Positions 1 to 6,777 of a DNA stretch of 64,000 bases are shown piece by piece. Every line of letters starts with the position of its first letter. Position 1 is the stretch's first letter. Made by a program: the position numbers and the translations under genes. Under the pieces are notes generated by a model. It searched no databases. It worked only from the letters and a program-made list of their open reading frames with translations, and was not told where the DNA came from. Source of the DNA: Bacillota bacterium (GTDB taxonomy: Bacteria; Bacillota; Clostridia; Acetivibrionales; JAFADI01); contig JAFADI010000100.1 in the NCBI GenBank assembly GCA_023424965.1, positions 16,001-80,000 of the forward strand, read 5' to 3'.

Positions 1-691
1 ACTCGTCCCCGAGAAAATTTCCCACCACCACAAGGGCCGTTTTTCTGATGCCCTCATTTTTTACGGTTTCCACGATATTCTCAAGGGTTCCCCGCAGGAT
101 TTTCTGTTCCGGCCAGGAGGCTTTGTATACCACCGCCACGGGAGTATCCGGCCCATAACCGGTCATAAGCCTTTGCACCAGCTGCTCCAGCATTCCCGTG
201 CTCAGAAAGATGACCATGGTTGCGCTATGGGCTGCCAGGGCCTCGATGGATTCCCTCCCCGGCACCTCCGTCCTGCCTTCCATCCTTGTAAGGATGACGG
301 TCTGAGTAACGCCGGGAAGGGTATATTCTTTCTTCAACGCGGCGGCGGCGGCAAGAAAGGAGCTGACCCCGGGAATCACCTCATAAGGGATTCCCCTTTT
401 TTCAAGGCAGTCCATCTGTTCCCGGATCGCCCCATATACCGAAGGATCACCGGTATGAACCCGGGCAACCGTCTTCTTTTGGGATACTCCACGGACCATA
501 ACCTCCACCACTTCCTCCAGGGTCATGGCCGCGCTGTCGTATATGTCACAGGATGCCTTTGCACAGGCCAGCAGCTCCCTGTTCACCAGCGATCCCGCAT
601 AGATGATGATATCCGCACTTTCAAGGATTTTTTTTCCTTTTACGGTGATAAGCTCCGGATCTCCCGGGCCCGCTCCGATAAAATATACCAA
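1..691 (-). CDS. cbiF: Cobalt-precorrin-4 C11-methyltransferase CbiF (C-terminus beyond window)
   Basis: SAM-dependent methyltransferase of the corrin ring, methylating C11 of (cobalt-)precorrin-4 in the cytoplasmic anaerobic B12 pathway. The reverse-strand reading starts MVYFIGAGPGDPELIT, the glycine-rich SAM-binding opening of the tetrapyrrole methylase family. It continues with YAGSLVNRELL and HTGDPSVYGAI, typical of CbiF/CobM. The start is a TTG at 691-689 directly behind the cbiL stop, preceded by a GGGGTAAGG-like ribosome site. About 230 codons are visible against roughly 250 in the family, so only the end is missing. It is the last visible gene of the cobalamin operon; more cbi genes probably follow outside the window. 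The family assignment is firm and the TTG start is inferred. Confidence 0.9.
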   Translation of the reverse strand, partial: MVYFIGAGPGDPELITVKGKKILESADIIIYAGSLVNRELLACAKASCDIYDSAAMTLEEVVEVMVRGVSQKKTVARVHTGDPSVYGAIREQMDCLEKRGIPYEVIPGVSSFLAAAAALKKEYTLPGVTQTVILTRMEGRTEVPGRESIEALAAHSATMVIFLSTGMLEQLVQRLMTGYGPDTPVAVVYKASWPEQKILRGTLENIVETVKNEGIRKTALVVVGNFLGDE

Positions 692-692
692 A

Positions 693-1418
693 TTACCTTA
701 CCCCGCTTTTTTTTGTGATGATGGTGGTGAAATAGCTGAGTTCACCCTCGTCAACGCCTTCGATGTCAAATTCTATCCGCTCGTCTTCCAGGCCGCACCG
801 GCTTACAAGCACCGATTTTTCCAGCATCCCTCTGGCTTTCAGCTTTTCCTTCAGCCGGGAAAAGTTTTTGGACACTTTCATAAGGATGACACTGTCAAAG
901 CCCTCCAGAATTTCCTCCAGGTTTTCACACTCATAGGCCGAAGGAATGACGGCAATGGTTTCCCTGTTTTCTCCCAGGCTGATTCCCGCCCTGGCCGCCG
1001 ACGCACAGAAGGAAGTAATGCCCGGTATGATTTCGGTTCGATAGCCTTCTTCCTTCAAGGTCTTGTGAATATACATATAGGTACTGTAAACCGTGGGGTC
1101 TCCAAGGGTTATAAAGGCCACATCCCCGCCCCCGTCCAGCTTTTCCTTCACCTGCAGGACGGCAGTCCTCCAGCTGTCTCCAAGGATTTTTTCATCATAG
1201 CTCATGGGAAAATGCAGCTCAAGGATGGCTTTTTCCTTTCCCACAACCCCCCGGGCGATGGTTAACGCCTGGCTGGGCCTGTGGGAGGCGGTTTTGGGAA
1301 TGGCTACAAAATTTGCCTCCTCCAATATCCGCTTTGCCTTCAACGTCATCAGTTCCGGGTCGCCGGGACCGACTCCCACGCCGTACAGCTTCCCCTTTTC
1401 TTTGCTTTGGTTTTTCAA
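693..1418 (-). CDS. cbiL: Cobalt-precorrin-2 C20-methyltransferase CbiL
   Basis: Methylates C20 of (cobalt-)precorrin-2, the first dedicated methylation of the corrin branch. The protein has the methylase SAM loop GVGVGPGDPELMT near its N-terminus, then GDPTVYSTYMYI and PGITSFCASAA, which are hallmarks of CbiL/CobI. An upstream ATG at 1577 keeps the frame open, but its first ~50 residues are unlike any methylase. I prefer the TTG at 1418, which lies a few bases behind AAAGGACGG and gives 241 aa, the normal family length. The stop is 2 bp from the cbiF start, so the two are translationally coupled. It is separated from cbiET by a 378-bp gap, so an internal promoter is possible. Confidence 0.9.
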   Translation of the reverse strand: MKNQSKEKGKLYGVGVGPGDPELMTLKAKRILEEANFVAIPKTASHRPSQALTIARGVVGKEKAILELHFPMSYDEKILGDSWRTAVLQVKEKLDGGGDVAFITLGDPTVYSTYMYIHKTLKEEGYRTEIIPGITSFCASAARAGISLGENRETIAVIPSAYECENLEEILEGFDSVILMKVSKNFSRLKEKLKARGMLEKSVLVSRCGLEDERIEFDIEGVDEGELSYFTTIITKKSGVR

Positions 1419-1796
1419 TCCGGCCGTCCGTCCTTTCAAACTTAGTAAACGCTTATTCCGGAATGAATCCGGCATAAGCTTACGCAGGTTATGCCTGCGC
1501 GCCACGCTTTCACGCGGCGACCGAACAACGTCCTTAAGAGATTGATGACGTTGTTCAGTCCATTCATATGCAATCAATGTTTTCCTTCATTCATGAGGTA
1601 TATGGCATTTTTTATGGAGAAAAGGCTTCACTCTATGAGGAATACTTCGAGGCAGTAAAGTAATGGGAAACATACTGGAATGACCCGTGAGGAAGGTCCT
1701 CTTACTTTCGTGCCAATGATCTTCTGTTTTCCTCTGCACTGGGTGCTTTGAAGCCTTTTCGGAATAAACAATGCCGATGTACCTCAGCCAATTGTG
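1419..1796. other. Gene-free gap inside the cobalamin operon, with hairpins and a decayed ORF
   Basis: This stretch separates cbiET from cbiL. It has a cluster of small inverted repeats at about 1475-1560, for example GCAGG/CCTGC around 1486-1500 and ACAACGTC/GACGTTGT around 1525-1556. Around 1590-1710 the plus strand shows a short coding-like frame (VYGIFYGEKASLYEEY) interrupted by stops. This looks like a decayed gene or mobile-element scar, but I cannot identify its parent. No terminator with a U-tract is obvious, so transcription may pass through. Confidence 0.4.
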
Positions 1797-3086
1797 TCAA
1801 TCTTTTTCACGTTGAGGACTGTCGCCGCCCGGCCACTCTCCGCTGATGATGTATACGGGATTGAGGGCCTGCATCAGGTGCTTGGTCCCGGCGGTTTTGC
1901 CCCGTGATACCGACACGCAAACGATTTCCACGTCCCGGTAACCTTTTGCCTCCATGCCGCTGATGGCTTCGTAAGCCGATTCCAGGGCTACGGCATTCAC
2001 TACCACCCGCACAGGTTTTTTGAATTCCCGGATGCTGTCCAGCAGGACTTCCATGTTTCCACCGGTGCCTCCGATAAAAACCCGGTCGGACTCCGGAAGG
2101 TTTTTCAGCGCCTCCGGGGCGGTTCCTTCCACTACGCTTACGTTGTCCACCTTGAACTTATGGATGTTTTTACGGATTAGTTCAAGGGCCTCCGGTTCCT
2201 TCTCAATTGCATATACCGTTCCTCCCGGGCATTTCAGACCGCACTCGATGGAAACGGAGCCTGTTCCCGCCCCGATGTCATACACGGTACAGCCTTCCTT
2301 CAACCGGAGCTTGGACAAGGTTACCGCCCTGACCTCTTCCTTTGTCATGGGCACCTGGCCCCTCACAAACAGAGGATCCGGTATGCCCCCCGTTGAATAA
2401 TTCCAGACTTCTTCCCCGGCGGTATCTTCCCTTTTGTATTCCACCAGCAGGATGGAAAGGCTGGCAAAGTTCATTTCCGCAATTTCTTCCGGAGTTCCGG
2501 CGATGATTCTCTCTCCTTCATAGGAAAGATTTTCCCCCACCGTCACGGTTATCCCTTTAAGCCCCCGCTGGACCAGTTCCCTGCATATGCTGCCGGGAGA
2601 AGATTTTCCCCCGGTGAAAACCGCCACTTTTCCAGCGGCTTTTATGGTTTCTGCCAGGTTCTCCTGCTCCCTGCCGTGGAGACTGATGATTTCAACATCA
2701 TGCCAGCTTATTTTCAGTTTTGAACAGAGATACTGGAAAGAACTGATTCCCGGGATCACATCCAACTCCACACCGGGAAGATTTCTCTTGAGAAATTCCA
2801 GGATGCCGAAGACTCCGGGATCCCCCGAAGCAAGAACGGCAATGGCCTTTGAAGCCACATTGCCTGAAATATAGCTGCAGATCTCTTCAAGATTGTTTCC
2901 TATCATCCGCTTTTCTTTTCCCAGGTGATCAAAGAGCTCCAGGTTCCGTCTCCCGCCGATGATCACTTGGCTCCGCTCTATGACTTCCAGAGCCTCCGGC
3001 AGTATATAATCCCGGTTTCCCGGTCCTATACCCACAATGTGCAGTTTGCCGACCACGCCTGTCTCCATTTTCCTTCTATACTCCAT
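1797..3086 (-). CDS. cbiET: Fused cobalt-precorrin-7 C5-methyltransferase / precorrin-6B C15-methyltransferase (decarboxylating), CbiE-CbiT
   Basis: Bifunctional late corrin-ring enzyme adding methyl groups at C5 and C15 and decarboxylating the C12 acetate. Residues ~1-210 are CbiE, with the opening HIVGIGPGNRDYILPEA and LASGDPGVFGI. Residues ~230-420 are CbiT, a Rossmann methyltransferase with YDIGAGTGSVSIECG as SAM motif I and IGGTGGNMEVLL. At 429 aa it matches the fused CobL layout. The ATG at 3086 overlaps the end of cbiD by 11 bp. A GTG ten codons further in, behind GGAGACAGG, is an alternative start. Part of the riboswitch-controlled minus-strand operon. Confidence 0.92.
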   Translation of the reverse strand: MEYRRKMETGVVGKLHIVGIGPGNRDYILPEALEVIERSQVIIGGRRNLELFDHLGKEKRMIGNNLEEICSYISGNVASKAIAVLASGDPGVFGILEFLKRNLPGVELDVIPGISSFQYLCSKLKISWHDVEIISLHGREQENLAETIKAAGKVAVFTGGKSSPGSICRELVQRGLKGITVTVGENLSYEGERIIAGTPEEIAEMNFASLSILLVEYKREDTAGEEVWNYSTGGIPDPLFVRGQVPMTKEEVRAVTLSKLRLKEGCTVYDIGAGTGSVSIECGLKCPGGTVYAIEKEPEALELIRKNIHKFKVDNVSVVEGTAPEALKNLPESDRVFIGGTGGNMEVLLDSIREFKKPVRVVVNAVALESAYEAISGMEAKGYRDVEIVCVSVSRGKTAGTKHLMQALNPVYIISGEWPGGDSPQREKD

Positions 3087-4203
3087 CTCCGTTTTGTATA
3101 TGCCTCAATATCTCTTTTGCGCCTTCATCCATCCCAAGCAGCGTGCTGTCTTCATTAAATAAGACCGTACCTGTTTTGATCCTGTTGAAGGCGTACTGGC
3201 CGCATCTTTCCGAGGCACTGCGCACAATCCTGTCAAAAACCGCCTCGAAGCCCTGTTCTTTTATGATCTGTGCCGCCGCCTCCGTTGTCCGGCATTGATA
3301 AATCCTGTCCAGCACTTCCACCGCCGCTCCTTCAAGTCCCGCATAGGCGGTGAGAATCTCCATTCTGGCGTCCGCTACCCTGCTGTGGGTGTGAAAAATT
3401 CCTGCCGCCACCTTCACCAGCTTTCCCAGATGTCCCACCAGCAGTACCCGCTCCAGCTCATATTCCACGGCCTTGTCCAGCATATAGCCTATAAAGTTGC
3501 TCACTTTGACAATCCGGTCTTTTTCCATTCCAAGTTCATTGACCGCGAAGCTCTCTCCATAATTGCCGAAGGTGAACACCATGTCCCTGAAGCCCTTTGC
3601 CCGGGCCACGCTCAGTTCCACGGCGATGGCTTCCTTCCAGGCCTCCTCCGACATGGGCGTCACAATCCCCGAGGTGCCGATGATGGAAATGCCTCCCACA
3701 ATCCCCAGCCTGGAATTGTAAGTCTTTTCCGCGGCCGCTTCCCCTCCGGGAACACTCAGGGTTATTTCCACGCCCCTGCCGTCCTTCAGTACTTCCCTTA
3801 CCTCTTTGAGAATCATACTCATGGGCCCGGGATTGATGGCCGGCTTGCCCACCTGGACCTTCAGCCCCGGCTGGGTGACGGTCCCGATCCCCGGACCTGC
3901 TTTGATGCTGATGCTTTTGCCCCCGGTATAGACGGCTTCCGCAAAAATCTTCAGTCCCGAGGTCACATCGGGATCATCTCCCCCATCTTTTACAACGGAG
4001 CATTTTACCCTTCCCTCATTCACTTCCACATCGGTGACGGGAAGCTCCAGCCTCACACCCGAAGGGGTATCGATGCCGATGCGGTCCAGCCTTCCCCCGT
4101 GTACCAGCATGCTGACGGCGGCCTTGGAGGCTCCCGCCGCGCAGGAACCGGTGGTATAGCCCTTTCGCAACTTTTTCCCGTTTACAACCACAAAATCATC
4201 CAT
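3076..4203 (-). CDS. cbiD: Cobalt-precorrin-5B C1-methyltransferase CbiD
   Basis: Catalyses C1 methylation of cobalt-precorrin-5B, the step specific to the anaerobic (early cobalt insertion) B12 route. The N-terminus carries the diagnostic LRKGYTTGSCAAGASKAA. Further in are GPGIGTVTQPGL, INPGPMSMI and GGISIIGTSGIVTPMS, all typical of CbiD. At 375 aa it is full length. It ends overlapping cbiET by 11 bp, and is preceded by a ~160-bp gap from cbiC that carries a palindromic repeat element. Presence of CbiD rather than CobF supports an anaerobic lifestyle. Confidence 0.95.
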   Translation of the reverse strand: MDDFVVVNGKKLRKGYTTGSCAAGASKAAVSMLVHGGRLDRIGIDTPSGVRLELPVTDVEVNEGRVKCSVVKDGGDDPDVTSGLKIFAEAVYTGGKSISIKAGPGIGTVTQPGLKVQVGKPAINPGPMSMILKEVREVLKDGRGVEITLSVPGGEAAAEKTYNSRLGIVGGISIIGTSGIVTPMSEEAWKEAIAVELSVARAKGFRDMVFTFGNYGESFAVNELGMEKDRIVKVSNFIGYMLDKAVEYELERVLLVGHLGKLVKVAAGIFHTHSRVADARMEILTAYAGLEGAAVEVLDRIYQCRTTEAAAQIIKEQGFEAVFDRIVRSASERCGQYAFNRIKTGTVLFNEDSTLLGMDEGAKEILRHIQNGDGV

Positions 4204-4214
4204 GCAGTAATCTA

Positions 4215-4372
4215 CCTCTCAACAAAGCCATCCGGCACCGCTCACACCCCTTCCCAAAAGCGTCAGCTGCGAGGAGAGCAAGGCGCGCTAGGCGAGAAGG
4301 GCGGAGCGTATTTTCATACGTGAGCACTTCGAGTCCGACGCGCAACACAGCTATCCGACGCAGATCATGCTT
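4215..4372. repeat. Candidate dispersed extragenic palindromic repeat between cbiC and cbiD
   Basis: A GC-rich, non-coding-looking segment whose ends are related in inverted orientation. GCGTCAGCTGCGAGGAG near 4260 corresponds to the opposite-strand GCGTCGGATAGCTGTG near 4345-4360, with a central AGCGTATTTTCATACGTGAGC around 4306-4326. A short minus-strand ORF across it (73 codons) has no family character. I recall elements of this general look being multicopy in Firmicute genomes, but only one copy is in this window, so dispersal is inferred. Confidence 0.45.
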
Positions 4373-4997
4373 TTGGGGCCATGTATAAAATGGCGTTGAC
4401 AATCGCCGCCGCCACATTGCTCCCGCCTTTCCGCCCTTCGGAAATGATATAGGGCACCCCGGCTTTTTTAAAAAGCTCCTTGGCTTCCACGACGTTTACA
4501 AAGCCCACCGGAACCCCGATGACAAGGGCGGGAGAAATCTTTTTCTCCATGACAAGCTCATACAGCCGGATGAGGGCTGTGGGGGCATTGCCTATGGCAA
4601 ATATCCTGTTGTTGACGTCCTCGGCAGCTCTCTCCATGCAAATGGAAGCTCGTGTGACATTTTTTTCCTTTGCCTCGGCCGCAACGGCCTCATCGTCCAT
4701 AAAGCAGCGGACCTGGCCTCCATAGCTGGAAAGAGCCTTCTTATTAATACCCGCCGCCGCCATTTTTGTATCGGTGACAATGCCGCAGCCCGACTTGAGG
4801 GCCTCCATTGCCGTTTCTACAGCGAAAGGACTTATCTTCAGATTGTCGGCATAGTCAAAGTCTGCCGTGGTATGGATCACTCTTTTTATAATGGGCCCGT
4901 GAGCAGGGGGAAATTCCCTGGGTCCGAGAATCTCCGACAGGATTTCAAAGCTCCTCTTTTCAATATCTCCCGGATTGACAATTTCAATACCTTCCAA
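4365..4997 (-). CDS. cbiC: Cobalt-precorrin-8 methylmutase CbiC
   Basis: Moves a methyl group from C11 to C12 to give (cobyrinate) hydrogenobyrinate-type product, without a cofactor. The N-terminus VNPGDIEKRSFEILSEIL and RVIHTTADFDYADNL are characteristic; His42 in the latter corresponds to the catalytic histidine of the CobH/CbiC family. The C-terminal part has IGNAPTAL and GVPVGFVNVVEAKE. At 210 aa it is full length. It is the first gene behind the cobalamin riboswitch and terminator at 5232-5563, so the whole cbi operon is expected to be off when B12 is abundant. Confidence 0.94.
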   Translation of the reverse strand: MEGIEIVNPGDIEKRSFEILSEILGPREFPPAHGPIIKRVIHTTADFDYADNLKISPFAVETAMEALKSGCGIVTDTKMAAAGINKKALSSYGGQVRCFMDDEAVAAEAKEKNVTRASICMERAAEDVNNRIFAIGNAPTALIRLYELVMEKKISPALVIGVPVGFVNVVEAKELFKKAGVPYIISEGRKGGSNVAAAIVNAILYMAPKA

Positions 4998-5231
4998 TAT
5001 GGCCTTTCCCTCCTCCCTACTATGGGGACAGTCCTCGACTATTTACATTTACAACAATGTCCATGGGGGGTTAAAATCTCATTATACCATCTGTCCCTAT
5101 AAGAAAGTTGAGAACAACGATGGCCCATTGTCACAGCAAAATGGATGAAAACAAAAAGTTTTCACACTGGTCGTCCCTGTCATGTGTCAAAGAACCGTCC
5201 CCTGTCACATGGTTTCCTCCGCACCAACAGC
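4998..5231. other. Leader region upstream of cbiC with dispersed-repeat-like sequence
   Basis: No gene is seen between the riboswitch terminator and cbiC. The stretch holds GGGGACAGTCC- and ACCGTCCCCTGTCAC-type fragments and a 15-nt word (5102-5116, AGAAAGTTGAGAACA) that recurs at 61744-61758. These look like remnants of multicopy intergenic elements. The cbiC ribosome site (GGGAGGAGGGAAAGG-like) lies right before its ATG. Confidence 0.4.
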
Positions 5232-5262
5232 AAAAACCCCTAACCTGAAAGGTTAAGGGGGG
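5232..5262 (-). terminator. Intrinsic terminator of the cobalamin riboswitch
   Basis: On the minus strand a CCCCTTAACC / GGTTAGGGG stem with a short loop is followed by a run of five U (5236-5232). It lies downstream of the B12 aptamer and upstream of cbiC, the position of a transcription-attenuation expression platform. Confidence 0.85.
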
Positions 5263-5405
5263 TTCGTCAAAATAGGCCTGAAGGCCCTCGCTTGGCATCC
5301 CATCACTCGCAGGTGCGGCAGGCTATAGGACCCCACACATTGAAGGAGCTGACCCGGAGATGGAATTGAAACCCCGGCAGCCCGCTCAAAGGGGAACCTA
5401 TAGCG

Positions 5406-5563
5406 GCTGCATGCAGGTCTTCTGGCTCAGGTTCACCGTCCTTCTGCGCCTTCCCGGTTGCCCAGTGACATCATGCAGAATTCCTCCCCTTTACAGCGGC
5501 GTGACCGCATGGGTTTTTCACCCACTTCCCTCTTGCCGGAAACGACTTCCGGACACATACAGC
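5406..5563 (-). promoter_or_regulatory. Cobalamin (AdoCbl) riboswitch aptamer
   Basis: Read on the minus strand, the segment has the hallmarks of the cobalamin aptamer. P1 arms GCTGTATGT (5563-5555) and GCATGCAGC (5414-5406) pair with G-U wobbles. Then come GAAGTGGGTGAAAAACCCA, CGGTCACGCCGCTGTAA, the B12-box-like ATGTCACTGGG, GGGAAGGC, and the terminal GAGCCAGAAGACCTGC. The terminator at 5232-5262 follows it. From established knowledge of this class, ligand binding should promote termination and lower cbi expression. Confidence 0.95.
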
Positions 5564-5748
5564 ACGTTCATACATATTGTTTTAATTATAGACTAAATTT
5601 AAAACATTTAACAGTAATTTTTTGTAATAATTTCTGCGACCGGTAGCTTTCGGACTCAAAATTCATGGAAATTTCATATCAAAATCACAAATTGGACACA
5701 TAGTAGGACTAGAATGATATCATCCATAAATAGAAAGGAGGTGAAACG

Positions 5749-6615
5749 ATGAATAAAAAGAATTTACTTGTGATACTCGCTGTAGTTGCAGTTATCGCAG
5801 TACCTTTTTCAGTTTTCGCGGCCACATCCGACGCACCTGCCGCCAAGGCGGTGAGAAGCTTTCTGGGAATCGACGCTTCAAAACTCACCGATGTTCAAAA
5901 AGCCGATGTGGAAAGCTATTCAAAGAAAATGGCCGACCTCAAAAAGGAATTTATCAATAAGATGGTGGAAAACGGTTCCATGACGAAGGAACAGGGTGAC
6001 GCCGCCGTCAAAAGGCTCGAGGAAATGCTTGAAAAAGGTGACACCAACGGATTGCTCGGAGGAATGGGCATGATGAAGGGTGGACCCGGAGGCTTTGCAA
6101 AACGTGGGGGACCGGGTGAAAAAAGCTTTGACACTTCCAAGTTAACGGACCAGCAAAAAGCCGATTTAATTTCAATATATAAAGAAATGGCTGATCTCGA
6201 GAAGCAGTCTGTAGAAAAGGTTGTTTCTTTCGGAGCACTGACCCAGGAACAGGGGAATACCGCCACCGCCAAAATCGATGAAAGTATCAAAGCCCTTGAC
6301 AGCAAAGGCCTGACCACTGGCAATCTCATGGGTAAAGGCGGCTTTGGCCTTTTCGGTTTTTACAGGGTGGATACCTCCAAGCTCACAGACCAGCAGAAAA
6401 CCGAGCTGAAAGACATCTCCGGCAAAATGTCCGAATTGCAGAAGAAATTGACGGAAAAGCTGGTGGAGTTCGGTGTTATGACCCAAGAGCAGGGTGACGC
6501 CGCCATCAAAAGGCTCGATGCAACGTCCAAATACATAAGTGAGAATGGATTTCCAAAGGGTGGCGATGTGAAAAAGGGCCATCCCCGTGAACCCAAAGTA
6601 AAAACAACCAATTAA
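5749..6615 (+). CDS. Secreted protein with three DUF2680-like repeats
   Basis: Exported protein of unknown role. Residues ~1-25 form a classic signal peptide ending SVFAATS. The mature part contains three similar helical units beginning ASKLTDVQKADVESY (~45), TSKLTDQQKADLIS (~130) and TSKLTDQQKTELKDI (~209). Each carries a MADLxK or MSELQK helix and an [LM]T[KQ]EQG turn, the pattern of the YckD/DUF2680 family. The first two units are joined by a Gly/Met-rich linker (GGMGMMKGGPGG). The ATG follows a perfect AAAGGAGGTG site. It stands alone between the riboswitch and a terminator. Family proteins usually have one or two units, so three is on the long side. Function is not known to me. Confidence 0.8.
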   Translation: MNKKNLLVILAVVAVIAVPFSVFAATSDAPAAKAVRSFLGIDASKLTDVQKADVESYSKKMADLKKEFINKMVENGSMTKEQGDAAVKRLEEMLEKGDTNGLLGGMGMMKGGPGGFAKRGGPGEKSFDTSKLTDQQKADLISIYKEMADLEKQSVEKVVSFGALTQEQGNTATAKIDESIKALDSKGLTTGNLMGKGGFGLFGFYRVDTSKLTDQQKTELKDISGKMSELQKKLTEKLVEFGVMTQEQGDAAIKRLDATSKYISENGFPKGGDVKKGHPREPKVKTTN

Positions 6616-6735
6616 AAAGTTATGTTTTTCCTAAGTTTTATAAATTTATCCTTTCAATCCTCCTAATATATGATAATGCCTATGTAAATAACGCAAACTC
6701 TATGCAGCAGCTTTCATTGCACAAGAAGGCACAAA

Positions 6736-6762
6736 GGCTGGAACCGGACCCCGGTTCCAGCC
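6736..6762. terminator. Hairpin between convergent genes
   Basis: GGCTGGAACCGG and CCGGTTCCAGCC form a 12-bp perfect stem with a 3-nt loop. It lies between the convergent DUF2680 gene and the RND pump. The flanking T/A tracts are short on both sides (TTTGTTG), so it may act weakly in both directions. Confidence 0.7.
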
Positions 6763-6777
6763 TTTGTTGTCCTATCG

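Noticed and set aside
3295..4323. 342-codon plus-strand frame over cbiD
   Set aside because: Shadow of cbiD, whose motifs and overlap with neighbours are clear.
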